From Hyphomonas chukchiensis (GTDB lineage: Bacteria; Pseudomonadota; Alphaproteobacteria; Caulobacterales; Hyphomonadaceae), in assembly GCF_000682695.1 (NCBI RefSeq), contig NZ_AWFG01000019.1:1-64000 (forward strand): DNA of 64,000 nt. The letters are read 5' to 3'. This document shows, piece by piece, positions 1 through 9,190 of the stretch. Under the pieces are notes generated by a model that was given only the letters and a program-made list of their open reading frames with translations, ran no database searches and had not been told where the DNA came from. Each line of letters starts with the position of its first letter. Position 1 is the first letter of the stretch. Both the position numbers and the translations under genes were made by a program.

Positions 1-110
1 GAAGAGGCTGAAATCCGGCATCGACGCCATTATACGCCGGGGTCGATTGGGGTTGGATAAGTGCCTTCACCTCCCACGGGCTGACGGGCGCCGGAGGTGA
101 GATTTTTAGG
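1..110. other. Left edge: cut gene end or start plus hairpin
   Basis: Two readings are possible. A plus-strand frame enters from the left and stops at TAA 58-60. It is followed by a 7-bp inverted repeat (CACCTCC 68-74, GGAGGTG 93-99) and a T-rich stretch at 103-107, which looks like the end of a gene and its terminator. Alternatively, a minus-strand gene could start here: a TATAAT hexamer lies at 34-29 and an in-frame ATG at 21-19, the spacing expected of a leaderless start. Too little is in the window to name either gene. Confidence 0.25.
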
Positions 111-170
111 ACCGTGCGAAACCGGGGATTTCTGGCTAGATAGGCCGATCAATTACATGGAGCGTCTGAC

Positions 171-728
171 ATGACCCATATTCTTGCCATTTCGGGCAGC
201 CTGCGGAAGGCGTCTTATAATTCAGGGCTGGTGCGTGCTGCTGAGGCGCTGGCGCTGGCGCTGGAGGGCGTGACCGTTGCCGGCATGACGCTGCATGGCA
301 TTCCGCTTTATAATGGGGACGTGGAGGCGGCCGAGGGCATTCCGGCCGCGGTGACCGCGTTGAAGGATGCGATCCGTGCGGCTGACGGCGTTTTGCTGGT
401 CACGCCGGAATACAACAATGGCATTCCGGGCGTGTTCAAGAATGCGGTGGACTGGGCTTCGCGGCCAGCCTCGGAGATCGGCGAAATATTCGGTGGCAAG
501 CCGGTGGCCATTATCGGCGCATCGCTGGGCGGGTTCGGGACGATCCTGTCGCAGAACCACTGGCTGCCGGTGATCCGCACGCTGGGCATGCGGCCCTGGT
601 TCCAAGGGCGGCTGATGGTGTCGCGGGCATCTAGCCTGTTCGACGGCGAGGGCAACCTGACGGATGACGAAACCCGCAAACGGCTGAGCGATTTCGTGGC
701 GGGGTTTGCGGCCTTTGCTGGCGCCTAA
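171..728 (+). CDS. NAD(P)H-dependent FMN reductase
   Basis: 185-residue flavodoxin-like reductase that uses NAD(P)H to reduce FMN, and in some relatives quinones or chromate, in the cytoplasm. The N-terminus has the FMN-phosphate loop GSLRKASYNSGL (residues 9-20) after the first beta strand. PEYNNGIPGVFKNAVDW (79-95) is the isoalloxazine-binding signature of the ChrR/YieF-type family, and the length is normal. GGAG at 159-162 supports the ATG at 171. The stop overlaps the last four bases of the convergent DUF389 gene, so the two are separate units. The physiological electron acceptor cannot be told from sequence. Confidence 0.9.
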   Translation: MTHILAISGSLRKASYNSGLVRAAEALALALEGVTVAGMTLHGIPLYNGDVEAAEGIPAAVTALKDAIRAADGVLLVTPEYNNGIPGVFKNAVDWASRPASEIGEIFGGKPVAIIGASLGGFGTILSQNHWLPVIRTLGMRPWFQGRLMVSRASSLFDGEGNLTDDETRKRLSDFVAGFAAFAGA

Positions 729-2356
729 GAGCCCGGACGGATCAGGACGGTCTGGAAGCGCTGGTAGCCGAGCTGTTTCTCGTCGGCGGCCTGGCGATAG
801 GCGCGATATTCGCCGATGGGCGTGGCGGTGATGCCGGCCTCGGTCAGGCGGTCTGCGACGACAGAGGCCCGGCGATAGGCGAGTGTCTGGTTGTCGAAGC
901 GGCGCAGCTCGCCCGCCGTGGAAGCGTAGCCGACCGTTTCAACATTGGTGACAGACCAGTGCCGGAGCGCCCAGATACTGTCGCCGAGCACGGATTCCCC
1001 AGCCGGCGACAACACTGCTTCGCCATTGTCGAAATTGATGAGGGGCAGCTCACTTACCGGCGGCACGAGACGTATTTTCCATTCGGGGAAATTGGTCTGC
1101 AGGCCGGTTTCCATCGTGCGATAGGCCGAGATCGACAGGCCGTCATGCGGCGCCGCCATGAGCGTGGCGGTTTTGGCATCGGCATTGATATCGGCAGCGG
1201 AGAGTTCGAACGGGATGGCGGCGCGCAGCTCGGTCTCGGTCTGGCGCAGTTCGCCGAAGGTCTGCAGGCGCGAGATTTCGGCGCGCAGCGGGGCGGCGAT
1301 GGATGTGTCGGCCATGCGCAGGAAGGCTTCGGCTTCGAGCGTCTTGTCCTCGTTGATGAGAACCTGGCCGAGATTGATGTCGACCGGGCGACCGAGGCGT
1401 TTGGTCAGTTCGGCAGTGAGCTGGCTGGCGGCATCCGGCACGCGGGTGCGCGTCAGAATCGTGGCGTCGATGCGGATGTCTTCGCGCTTCGGAAACTGGA
1501 CCGAGACGTCGGAGACGCGGGCCTCGTTGTCGTCGAACGGGTCGAGCAGGGCGTCCTTCACCGTGTTGATGGCGGTGGCCTCATAGGCAATGTCGCGCAG
1601 GGCGATGCCGAGGGGGACAGAGAGGCCTGCGAAGACGGCGAGCACCATGGCGCTCTGGAACATGGTGCTGCGCGAGCCGTGCTCGGCGCCGAAGCCGTAG
1701 AGACGCGAGAGGACCGTGACCGAGAGGGCGATGGCCAGCAGGTTGGTCATGAAGAGGAAGAAGGAGCCCCCGGCAACGGCCATGGAACCGACGGCGAGGC
1801 CATAGCCGGTGACCGCGAGCGGCGGCATCAGGGCGGTGGCGATGGCGACGCCGACAATGGTTTCACCCTTGCGCTGGATGACGGCATAGCCGCCGGCAAG
1901 GCCGGAGAAGATGGCGACGAGCAGGTCGAAGAAGTTCGGCCGTGTGCGGGCGATGATCTCGGGCGTGATCTCGGTCAGCGGTGACAGGCGGACGATGAGG
2001 AATGAGATCGTGATGGCGGCGGCGACGCCGAGGGCCATGGTGAAAATGGCGCGACGCAGGGCGGCAAGGTCGAGGATGCTGAGTGAGAAACCCATCAGCA
2101 TGATCGGGCCCATCAGGGGCGAGACCAACATGGCGCCGATGATGACGGCTGGGGAGGAGAGGAGCAGGCCGAGGGTCGCAATGGCGCAGGACATGACCGC
2201 CATGAACGCGTATCGGCCGGAAATCTGGCCTTCCTCGCAGGCATGGTCGACGACGGCTTCATGGTCGATCTTGCGGCCGAGGCGCTTGAAGAAGACGCGG
2301 GCCTGCCGGCGCCATGTGTCGAGGTTTTCGACAGCGTTGGTTTTGTCAAAGGCCAT
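725..2356 (-). CDS. DUF389 membrane protein with OmpA-like C-terminal domain
   Basis: 543 residues from the ATG at 2356; an upstream in-frame ATG at 2416 gives a poorly conserved extension. The N-terminal half is a multi-helix DUF389 domain with the family signature around GAMLVSPLMGPIM. DUF389 proteins are inner-membrane proteins of unknown function. The C-terminal part (about residues 440-509) reads as an OmpA/MotB peptidoglycan-binding-like fold: FDNGEAVLSPAGESVL, then VGYASTAGE, then a final helix RRASVVADRLTEAGI. This tail is not the usual end of a DUF389 protein and suggests a periplasmic, cell-wall-facing domain. It is monocistronic and convergent with the FMN reductase. Confidence 0.8.
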   Translation of the reverse strand: MAFDKTNAVENLDTWRRQARVFFKRLGRKIDHEAVVDHACEEGQISGRYAFMAVMSCAIATLGLLLSSPAVIIGAMLVSPLMGPIMLMGFSLSILDLAALRRAIFTMALGVAAAITISFLIVRLSPLTEITPEIIARTRPNFFDLLVAIFSGLAGGYAVIQRKGETIVGVAIATALMPPLAVTGYGLAVGSMAVAGGSFFLFMTNLLAIALSVTVLSRLYGFGAEHGSRSTMFQSAMVLAVFAGLSVPLGIALRDIAYEATAINTVKDALLDPFDDNEARVSDVSVQFPKREDIRIDATILTRTRVPDAASQLTAELTKRLGRPVDINLGQVLINEDKTLEAEAFLRMADTSIAAPLRAEISRLQTFGELRQTETELRAAIPFELSAADINADAKTATLMAAPHDGLSISAYRTMETGLQTNFPEWKIRLVPPVSELPLINFDNGEAVLSPAGESVLGDSIWALRHWSVTNVETVGYASTAGELRRFDNQTLAYRRASVVADRLTEAGITATPIGEYRAYRQAADEKQLGYQRFQTVLIRPGS

Positions 2357-2483
2357 GGGTCTAGCGTCTCTTCGTCCGGTGGGGTCTGGCAGCTTTACAC
2401 CAGAAATCATACGCATTCATTAGCGCGGACCGGATAGTTTATGTCTCGGTTTCGAGGTGCATCGCCCGGATGGACGGCTGAGT

Positions 2484-3431
2484 CTAGTCCACGAGCACGC
2501 GGGGCAGCTTGAACGTGACGGTTTCCTTGGCGGTTTCGACGCTGTCCATGGTGACGTCGAAACGGGCCCTGCAGGCGTCGATGACGCCCTGGACCAGGTC
2601 TTCCGGGGCGCTGGCGCCGGCGGTGAGGCCGAGTGTGGAGACGCCGTCGAACCAGGACCAGTCAATGTTCTCGGCGCTGGCGATGAGTTCGGCGCGGGCG
2701 GCCCCGGCGCGCAGGGCGACCTCAACGAGGCGGACGGAATTGGAACTGGTGCGTGCGCCGATCACGAGCACGAGGTCTGCGCCGGGCGCGAGGACCTTCA
2801 CGGCGTCCTGACGGTTGGTCGTGGCGTAGCAGATGTCTTCCTTGTGAGGCGCGGACATCGCCGGGAAGCGGCTTTGCAGCACGGCGACGATATCGGCCGT
2901 ATCATCGACGGAGAGAGTAGTCTGGGTGACGAAAGCGAGGTTGTTCGGGTCTTTCGGTACGAATCGTTCCGCATCGTCGACCGTCTCGATCAGCGTGATG
3001 GCGCCGTTTGGCAGCTGGCCCATCGTGCCGATCACTTCCGGATGGCCGGCATGGCCGATCAGGACGATTTCGCGGCCCTCGGTGCTGTGGCGTTCGGCCT
3101 CGACATGGACCTTGGAGACGAGCGGGCAGGTGGCGTCGACATAGATCATCTGGCGCGAGGCGGCCTCGGCAGGCACGGATTTTGGCACGCCATGGGCGGA
3201 AAAGATGACGGGCCGGTCGGTCGGGCATTCGTCGAGTTCTTCAACGAATACAGCGCCCATGGCCTCCAGCCGGGAGACGACATGGGCATTGTGGACGATC
3301 TCGTGACGCACATAGACGGGCGCGCCCCATTTCTTCAGCGCTTCCTCGACAATCTGGATCGCACGGTCCACGCCGGCGCAGAAGCCGCGCGGGGCGGCCA
3401 GGCGGATGGTCAGGGCGGGTCTGTCGCTCAT
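2484..3431 (-). CDS. ispH: 4-hydroxy-3-methylbut-2-enyl diphosphate reductase (IspH/LytB)
   Basis: Last enzyme of the MEP isoprenoid pathway. It reduces HMBPP to IPP and DMAPP with a [4Fe-4S] cluster in the cytoplasm. The 315-residue protein has the three cluster cysteines at C18 (APRGFCAG), C102 (DATCPLV) and C201 (CYATTNRQ). The active-site region HAGHPEVIG and the TQTTLS motif are also present. Length is normal. AGGAG lies nine bases before the ATG. It is divergent from the lipoprotein gene at 3544, with about 110 bases between them for two promoters. Confidence 0.98.
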   Translation of the reverse strand: MSDRPALTIRLAAPRGFCAGVDRAIQIVEEALKKWGAPVYVRHEIVHNAHVVSRLEAMGAVFVEELDECPTDRPVIFSAHGVPKSVPAEAASRQMIYVDATCPLVSKVHVEAERHSTEGREIVLIGHAGHPEVIGTMGQLPNGAITLIETVDDAERFVPKDPNNLAFVTQTTLSVDDTADIVAVLQSRFPAMSAPHKEDICYATTNRQDAVKVLAPGADLVLVIGARTSSNSVRLVEVALRAGAARAELIASAENIDWSWFDGVSTLGLTAGASAPEDLVQGVIDACRARFDVTMDSVETAKETVTFKLPRVLVD

Positions 3432-3543
3432 TTAATGATCTCCTGCCTCTGCAACATTGCGCCAAGGCGCTGAGCCCTTTAACACATCTCCAGCTACAGA
3501 TGGACAGGCCCTTTCTACAGGCCAAGTAAGGACACGCCGACGC

Positions 3544-4101
3544 ATGCGCAAACTTTTACCTCTCATCGCCGTTGTCCTGCTTGTCGGTTGCCAGTCCAAG
3601 GTGGCCGAAGCGTTTGATACGCGCCAGAATGCCGGACCCTGCCCCCCGGTGGGCTCCCTCTATGACGTATCGCGCTATGTCCAGTTCGCCGATCCATCGG
3701 ACGAGACCTATAACAAGATCGCTTATACCGCCGAAATCACCGATGTGCGCAGCTTCTGCCGCTATGCCGGCAAGGACCCGCTGGATGCCCAGCTGGAAAT
3801 CGACTTTGCCTTCGGCAAGGGCCCGGCCGCCGACAAGGACAGCCATACCTATCCGTATTTCGTCGCCGTCACGCGCCGGAACGGCAAGGTGCTGGCCAAG
3901 GAATATTTCAATGTCGAAGGCGACTTCAACGGCAAGAAACTGGCCGGCAAGACGGAATCCTTCAGCAAGATCAAAATTCCGCGGCTGGATGAATCCATTG
4001 CCGGAACCAACTTCGAAATCGTCGTCGGGTTTGACCTGACGGCCGACCAGCTTGAGTTCAACCGCGCCGGCAAGCGCTTCCTCCTCAACGCCGACGAATA
4101 G
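3544..4101 (+). CDS. Putative lipoprotein of unknown function
   Basis: 185 residues starting MRKLLPLIAVVLLVGCQ, a lipoprotein signal peptide with lipobox LVGC and lipid-acceptor Cys16. The start at 3544 is chosen because it begins the signal peptide and AAGGA lies upstream; an earlier in-frame ATG at 3457 would bury the signal. The mature part looks like a beta-rich periplasmic domain with three further cysteines (in GPCPP and SFCRY among others). No family was recognised with confidence. It ends three bases before argS and is probably cotranscribed with it. Confidence 0.75.
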   Translation: MRKLLPLIAVVLLVGCQSKVAEAFDTRQNAGPCPPVGSLYDVSRYVQFADPSDETYNKIAYTAEITDVRSFCRYAGKDPLDAQLEIDFAFGKGPAADKDSHTYPYFVAVTRRNGKVLAKEYFNVEGDFNGKKLAGKTESFSKIKIPRLDESIAGTNFEIVVGFDLTADQLEFNRAGKRFLLNADE

Positions 4102-4104
4102 ACC

Positions 4105-5874
4105 ATGGCCAGCCTGACGAGAGACCTGACGGCGGCCGCGGGCGCCGCTTTCTCCGCCATGGGGCTGGAGGAACGCTGGGGCGCTGTCCGCCGCTCGGAC
4201 AAGCCGGAGCTCGCTGACTTCCAGTGCAATGGCGCGATGGGCGCGGCCAAGGCGGCCGGCAAGAACCCGCGCGAGATTGCTGGCGCCGTGGCGGAGGCCC
4301 TGAAGGCCTATCCGCTGGTGCTTTCAGCGGAAGTGGCCGGGCCGGGCTTTATCAATATTCGCGTGTCGGACATGGCGCTTTCAGGGCGGGCGACGGACGT
4401 GCTGGCTGACACGCTGGCGGGCGCCGAGCCTGCGCCGGACCCGCAGGTGACGGTGATCGACTTTGGCGGGCCGAACGTGGCCAAGCCGATGCATGTCGGC
4501 CATCTGCGCTCGGCCGTAATCGGCGATACGCTGCAGCGGCTGTTGCGCTTCCTTGGTGACCGGGTGACGTCGGATACGCACCTTGGCGACTGGGGCCTGC
4601 AGATGGGCCATCTCGTCACCGAGCTGTATGACGAGCAGCCGGACCTGATCTATTTCGATGCCAATTATTCCGGGCCCTATCCTGAAGAGTCGCCGGTCAC
4701 GATCGAGGATCTCGGACGGCTCTATCCGGCCGCCAGCAACAAGGCCAAGGAAGACCCGGCGCGCAACCAGCGCTCGCAGACTGCCGTGGCGGAACTGCAG
4801 GCCGGGCGGCCCGGCTATCGCGCGCTGCTGAAGCATTTCATCGACGTGTCGGTGGAGGCGCTGAAAGTGGACTATGCGTTCCTGAATGTCTCGTTCGACC
4901 TCTGGAAGGGCGAGAGCGATGTCGACCACCTGATTCCCGGCCTGATCGAGCAATTCCGCACGGCTGGCCTCGCCGAGGAAAGCGATGGCGCGTTGATCGT
5001 TCATGTCGCCAAGGAGAGTGACAAGAAAGAGATGCCGCCGGTCATGCTGCTGAACTCACGCGGCGGCACGGGCTATCACACGACCGATCTGGCGACGATC
5101 GAGGACCGGATGACCACGATGCATCCGGCGCCGGAGCGCATGCTTTACGTGGTGGACCAGCGCCAGGCGCTCCATTTCGAGCAGGTATTCCGAGCGGCAG
5201 AACTGGTCGGCCTGATCGACGAAGGCCATCTGGAACATATCGGTTTTGGCACGGTGAACGGGCCAGACGGCAAACCGTTCAAGACACGCGAAGGCGGCGT
5301 GCTGCGCCTCGCTGACCTTAACGCGATGGCGTTCGAGGAGGCCGATCGCAAACTCGGCGCCGCGAACCTGCCAGAGGATATGGGCAGCGAAGAGCGGGCG
5401 AATGTCGCGCGGCTCGTCGCGGTTGCCGCCCTGCGCTTTGCCGACCTGCAGAACACGCGGACGACAAATTACGTGTTCGACCTTGACCGGTTCACGAGCT
5501 TTGAAGGCAAGACCGGGCCCTACCTGATGTATGCTGCCGTGCGGATCAAGTCGCTGCTGCGCCGGGCTGAGGCCGATGGCAATGCGCCGGGCGAGATTGC
5601 GGTGGGGCATGATGCCGAGCGGGCGCTCGTGCTGGCGCTGGATGGCTTCGGCGCAGCGCTCCTGGGCGCGCGGGAGAAGCGTATGCCGCATATATTGTGC
5701 GAGCATGTCTATGGCCTGAGCCAGGCTTTCAGCGCGTTCTATGGCGCGCTGCCGATTGCGAACGAGAGCGACGCTGCTCTGCGGGCAAGCCGGCTGGGGC
5801 TGGCGAGCGCAGTGCTGCACCAATTGGAGGCAGGCCTCCAGATTTTGGGGATTGATGTGCCGGAGCGGATGTAG
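4105..5874 (+). CDS. argS: Arginyl-tRNA synthetase
   Basis: Class Ia aminoacyl-tRNA synthetase that charges tRNA-Arg. 589 residues, normal for the family. It has the N-terminal Add1-like domain, the HIGH variant HVGH (residues 130-133, in KPMHVGHLRS) and a KMSKS-loop variant near residue 392 (FKTREGG), where ArgS proteins often lack the canonical form. The C-terminal DALR anticodon-binding domain contains TGPYLMYAAVRI and ends in LQILGIDVPERM. The ATG lies three bases after the lipoprotein stop, so translation is probably coupled. Confidence 0.98.
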   Translation: MASLTRDLTAAAGAAFSAMGLEERWGAVRRSDKPELADFQCNGAMGAAKAAGKNPREIAGAVAEALKAYPLVLSAEVAGPGFINIRVSDMALSGRATDVLADTLAGAEPAPDPQVTVIDFGGPNVAKPMHVGHLRSAVIGDTLQRLLRFLGDRVTSDTHLGDWGLQMGHLVTELYDEQPDLIYFDANYSGPYPEESPVTIEDLGRLYPAASNKAKEDPARNQRSQTAVAELQAGRPGYRALLKHFIDVSVEALKVDYAFLNVSFDLWKGESDVDHLIPGLIEQFRTAGLAEESDGALIVHVAKESDKKEMPPVMLLNSRGGTGYHTTDLATIEDRMTTMHPAPERMLYVVDQRQALHFEQVFRAAELVGLIDEGHLEHIGFGTVNGPDGKPFKTREGGVLRLADLNAMAFEEADRKLGAANLPEDMGSEERANVARLVAVAALRFADLQNTRTTNYVFDLDRFTSFEGKTGPYLMYAAVRIKSLLRRAEADGNAPGEIAVGHDAERALVLALDGFGAALLGAREKRMPHILCEHVYGLSQAFSAFYGALPIANESDAALRASRLGLASAVLHQLEAGLQILGIDVPERM

Positions 5875-5923
5875 CCTGCTTGCCGGGAGCCTGAATTCGG
5901 TCTAGTTCCGGAATCAATTCAAA

Positions 5924-6101
5924 CCCTGTCCCGGGAGAGAGCAGTCCCTTGAGGCTGCCGCCGAAGGCGCAACCGCCCCGGAAACGCTCAGGCAAAAGGA
6001 CCGGACAGGGTCAACACGCTGGAAAGAGGCCTTCGAGGCCTCGCCGAAGGAGCAAGCCCGTCAGTCCGGGCGGAATCTCTCAGGCGCCCAGGACAGCGGG
6101 G
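5924..6101 (+). promoter_or_regulatory. Tandem glycine riboswitch
   Basis: Two consecutive glycine aptamers in the leader of the gcv operon. Aptamer 1 (5924-6010) is closed by P1 pairing CCCTGTCC with GGACAGGG. Aptamer 2 (about 6015-6101) is closed by CGCT 6017-6020 with AGCG 6095-6098. Each has the purine-rich entry (GGGAGAG, GGAAAGAG) and the hallmark 3' core: GCCGAAGG-type segment, then a variable stem, then CGGAA...CTCAGGC (5980-5993; 6071-6084). The linker is short, as in classic tandem glycine switches. Glycine binding normally switches gcv expression on. Confidence 0.93.
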
Positions 6102-6154
6102 GCGACGGTATTTCGGCCATGGGCCGATCCGTCACCCTTTGGATTGATGGCGCC

Positions 6155-7312
6155 ATGGCTGATGACACACACGACAACCTGAAGCGCACCCCGCTTTACG
6201 ACCTGCATGAGAAGCTGGGCGCCAAGCTCGTGCCGTTCGCGGGCTATGAAATGCCTGTTCAATACCCGATGGGCGTGATGGACGAGCATAAATGGACGCG
6301 CACGCATGCAGGCCTGTTTGATGTATCCCATATGGGCCCGTGCTTCCTGTCGCTGGAAGAGGGCATTGGCGGCGGCGACGCGGCGCATGCGAAAATCGCC
6401 GCGCTTGTCGAGACGCTGGTGCCGAGCGACATTGCGGGCCTGAAGCAGGGCCAGGCGCGCCTGACGGTTCTGCTGAACGATGAAGGCGGCATCCTGGACG
6501 ACCTGATCATCACGCGGCCGCTGGGCGACGAGGCGCAGGGCAGCCTCTACATCGTCGTCAATGGCGCGGTGAAGGAGCAGGACTGGGCGATCTTCGAGAA
6601 GGCGCTTGCAGGCAAGGCCGTGCTGACGCGCGCCGATGACCGCATCCTGTTTGCGCTGCAGGGGCCGGAAGCCGTGGACGTGATGAGCGATTTCTTCCCC
6701 GGCTGTGAAGAGCTGAAATTCATGCACCACATGCCGTTCGAGCTGAACGGGACGCGCTGCATCGTGTCGCGCTGCGGCTATACGGGCGAAGACGGGTTCG
6801 AAGTATTGGTGAGCCCGGCCGCGGGCCTGCCGCTGATCGACGAGATGCTGACGGATGAGCGGGTCGAGATGATCGGCCTTGGCGCGCGGGACTCGCTGCG
6901 GCTTGAGGCGGGCCTCTGCCTCTATGGGCATGACATGGACCCGTCGCGTGACCCGATTGAGGCAGACCTTGGCTGGGTGATCCAGCGCAGACGCCGCGAG
7001 GGGGGCGATTTCCCCGGCGCGGCGCGCATCCTTGCAAGCATTCAGGACGGCGTGGCCGAGAAGCGCGTGGGCATCCGCCCGCTGGAGCGTGCACCGGCAC
7101 GTGAAGGCACGGCGATCGAAATTGATGGCAAGGTTGTGGGCGTGGTCACGTCCGGCGGCTTTGGCCCGACGGTCGATCATCCGGTCGCCATGGGATATGT
7201 TTCGGCGGCCCATGCGGCGCCGGGCACGAAAATCGACCTGATGGTCAGAGGCAAGGCACGGCCGGGCGAAGTGGTCGCCTTGCCGTTTGTTCCCCACAAC
7301 TACAAGCGATAG
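6155..7312 (+). CDS. gcvT: Glycine cleavage system T protein (aminomethyltransferase)
   Basis: Transfers the aminomethyl group from lipoyl-H protein to tetrahydrofolate, releasing ammonia and 5,10-methylene-THF. 385 residues from the ATG at 6155, which gives the usual opening [20 protein letters not shown]. An upstream ATG at 6119 lies too close to the riboswitch core and adds unconserved residues. Family motifs include [29 protein letters not shown] and the C-terminal [12 protein letters not shown]. First gene of the gcv operon; gcvH follows after ten bases. Confidence 0.97.
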   Translation: MADDTHDNLKRTPLYDLHEKLGAKLVPFAGYEMPVQYPMGVMDEHKWTRTHAGLFDVSHMGPCFLSLEEGIGGGDAAHAKIAALVETLVPSDIAGLKQGQARLTVLLNDEGGILDDLIITRPLGDEAQGSLYIVVNGAVKEQDWAIFEKALAGKAVLTRADDRILFALQGPEAVDVMSDFFPGCEELKFMHHMPFELNGTRCIVSRCGYTGEDGFEVLVSPAAGLPLIDEMLTDERVEMIGLGARDSLRLEAGLCLYGHDMDPSRDPIEADLGWVIQRRRREGGDFPGAARILASIQDGVAEKRVGIRPLERAPAREGTAIEIDGKVVGVVTSGGFGPTVDHPVAMGYVSAAHAAPGTKIDLMVRGKARPGEVVALPFVPHNYKR

Positions 7313-7322
7313 GGCAGAGATT

Positions 7323-7715
7323 ATGAGCACGAAACTGACCGAACAGGTGACGTTCTATACCGAGGAACATGAATGGGTGACCGTGCATGGCGAACTCGGC
7401 ACCGTGGGCATCACCAAATTTGCGGCCGACCAGCTGGGCGACGTCGTCTTCGTCGAGACACCGGAAGTCGGCAAGGTTGTGAAGAAGGGCGACGACATGG
7501 CCGTCGTCGAGAGCGTCAAGGCGGCTTCGGACGTGTACGCACCGGTCAGCGGCGAAGTGGTCGATGCCAATGCGGTGCTGGCCGACAAGCCGGAGACGGT
7601 GAACGAGCACCCCGAGACCGAAGGCTGGTTCTGCGTGATCCGCCTGTCGCATGGCGAAGAATTGTCCGGCCTGATGGACAAGGATGCGTACATGGAATTC
7701 TGCAAGGGCCTTTAA
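7323..7715 (+). CDS. gcvH: Glycine cleavage system H protein
   Basis: Lipoyl carrier that shuttles the aminomethyl intermediate among P, T and L proteins. 130 residues with the lipoylation site K66 in [15 protein letters not shown]. The flanking fold is typical ([16 protein letters not shown] at the start, GWFCVIRLS near the end). The start at 7323 is preferred over an in-frame ATG at 7287 that overlaps gcvT. A long open frame (from about 7373) runs through this gene in another phase and joins gcvPA, but it is not coding here. Confidence 0.97.
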   Translation: MSTKLTEQVTFYTEEHEWVTVHGELGTVGITKFAADQLGDVVFVETPEVGKVVKKGDDMAVVESVKAASDVYAPVSGEVVDANAVLADKPETVNEHPETEGWFCVIRLSHGEELSGLMDKDAYMEFCKGL

Positions 7716-7735
7716 GCGACCCGCTGCCCAGCAGC

Positions 7736-7767
7736 GCTCATCCCAAGCGAAGTCGAAGGATCAGAGC
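7736..7767. repeat. Intergenic hairpin element with GCGAAGTCGAAGG core
   Basis: Lies in the 131-base gap between gcvH and gcvPA. The core CCAAGCGAAGTCGAAGGA resembles a short palindromic intergenic repeat (consensus close to TCCTGAGCGAAGTCGAAGGA) that I recall as common between genes in many bacterial genomes. GCTC at 7736-7739 pairs with GAGC at 7764-7767, and TCC with GGA inside it. Only one copy was noticed in the window. It could protect or attenuate the gcvTH-gcvPAB transcript. Confidence 0.45.
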
Positions 7768-7846
7768 GCGGGCGGAAAAGACATCAAGCCAACACCTTGT
7801 CCATCGACTTCGATCAGGATGTGGTGCCACGAGAGAGACGAGACAT

Positions 7847-9190
7847 ATGCGATACCTTCCCCTCACGGATGACGACCGCAAGGCCATGCTGAAAGTGATC
7901 GGTGCCAAAAGCGCAGATGACTTCTATGGCGACGTGCCGGAATCGGCCCGCCTCGGCGGCCAGGTGGCTGGCCTGCCGGACCATCAGGGGGAGCTGGCCG
8001 TTGAGCGCCATCTCTCGAAACTCGCGGCGAAGAACCGCTCGGCCTCGTCGGGACCGTTCTTTGTCGGGGCAGGTGCGTACAAGCACCATATCCCGGCGTC
8101 GGTCGACATGGTGATCCAGCGCTCTGAATTCCTGACGACCTATACGCCATACCAGCCGGAAATCGCGCAGGGCACACTGCAGACCCTGTTTGAATTCCAG
8201 ACGCAGGTTGCGGCGCTGACGGCAATGGATGTGGCGAACGCCTCCATGTATGACGGCTCGACCGCGTGCGCCGAGGCGGCCGTGATGGCCTGCCGCGTGA
8301 CGCGCCGGAAGAAGGTGATCCTGTCGGGCGGTCTGCATCCGCATTATGCGGCGGCAACGAGGTTGCTGTGCGAGGCGCAGGGGCTGGAAGTTGTACACCT
8401 GCCGGTGGCCGTCGATGGCGAAATGGCGCTGGCCGAGGCCGTGGACGACCAGACAGCCTGCGTGATCGGGCAGAGCCCGAACATATTCGGCACGGTGACG
8501 GACCTGTCTGCGGTGGCGGATGCCGCCCACGAGAAGAAGGCGCTGTTCGTTTCGGTGTTTACCGAAGCCGTCGCGCTGGGCCTTGTGACGCCTCCGGGCG
8601 AAATGGGCGCGGACATTGCCGTGGGCGAGGGCCAGTCGATCGGCGTGCCGCTCGGATTTGGCGGGCCTTATGTCGGTCTCTTTGCGTGTACGGAGAAACT
8701 GGTGCGCCAGATGCCGGGACGCCTCTGCGGCGAGACGGTGGATGCCGACGGCAAGCGAGGCTTCGTGCTGACGCTATCCACACGCGAGCAGCATATCCGC
8801 CGCGACAAGGCGACATCGAATATCTGTACGAACTCAGGGCTCTGCGCGCTGGCCTTCACGGCGCACATGACGCTGCTGGGCGACAAGGGTTTGCGCGACC
8901 TGGCGCTGCTCAACCATGAAGCGGCGTGTGACCTGGCCGATGCGCTGGAAGCCGTGCCGGGCGTGGAAATCGTGACACCGCGGTTCTTCAACGAGTTTGC
9001 GTTCCGCACGCCGATGAATGCCGAAGCCGTGCTGGCGATGCTGGACGAAGCGGGCGTTGTCGGCGGCGTGCGGGCGAGCCGCTTGTTCCCGGCCGAGCAT
9101 ATGGGCGACGTAATCATCTGCGCAGCGACAGAGTGCACGACACCGGAAGATATTGCGGCCTATGCGGCTGCGCTGAAGGAGATTGTCTGA
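7847..9190 (+). CDS. gcvPA: Glycine dehydrogenase (decarboxylating) subunit 1
   Basis: N-terminal half of the split P protein. Together with GcvPB it forms the PLP enzyme that decarboxylates glycine and loads the aminomethyl group onto GcvH. 447 residues, starting [15 protein letters not shown]. Typical motifs are [23 protein letters not shown], the [13 protein letters not shown] stretch and [18 protein letters not shown]. An AGAGACGAG purine stretch lies before the ATG. The upstream open frame crosses gcvH in a different phase and should not be taken as an N-terminal extension. Stop and gcvPB start share one base. Confidence 0.97.
   Translation: MRYLPLTDDDRKAMLKVIGAKSADDFYGDVPESARLGGQVAGLPDHQGELAVERHLSKLAAKNRSASSGPFFVGAGAYKHHIPASVDMVIQRSEFLTTYTPYQPEIAQGTLQTLFEFQTQVAALTAMDVANASMYDGSTACAEAAVMACRVTRRKKVILSGGLHPHYAAATRLLCEAQGLEVVHLPVAVDGEMALAEAVDDQTACVIGQSPNIFGTVTDLSAVADAAHEKKALFVSVFTEAVALGLVTPPGEMGADIAVGEGQSIGVPLGFGGPYVGLFACTEKLVRQMPGRLCGETVDADGKRGFVLTLSTREQHIRRDKATSNICTNSGLCALAFTAHMTLLGDKGLRDLALLNHEAACDLADALEAVPGVEIVTPRFFNEFAFRTPMNAEAVLAMLDEAGVVGGVRASRLFPAEHMGDVIICAATECTTPEDIAAYAAALKEIV

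Noticed and set aside
959-1984. 341-codon plus-strand frame
   Set aside because: Antisense to the DUF389 protein; Gly/Asp/Glu-rich shadow without motifs.
2457-3473. 338-codon plus-strand frame
   Set aside because: Antisense to ispH, which has all three cluster cysteines.
6080-7330. 416-codon minus-strand open frame across gcvT
   Set aside because: Antisense to gcvT and overlapping the riboswitch; His/Arg-rich shadow.
7373-9190. 605-codon plus-strand frame joining the gcvH region to gcvPA
   Set aside because: The first 158 codons run through gcvH out of phase and give an Arg-rich product. The real GcvPA start is at 7847.
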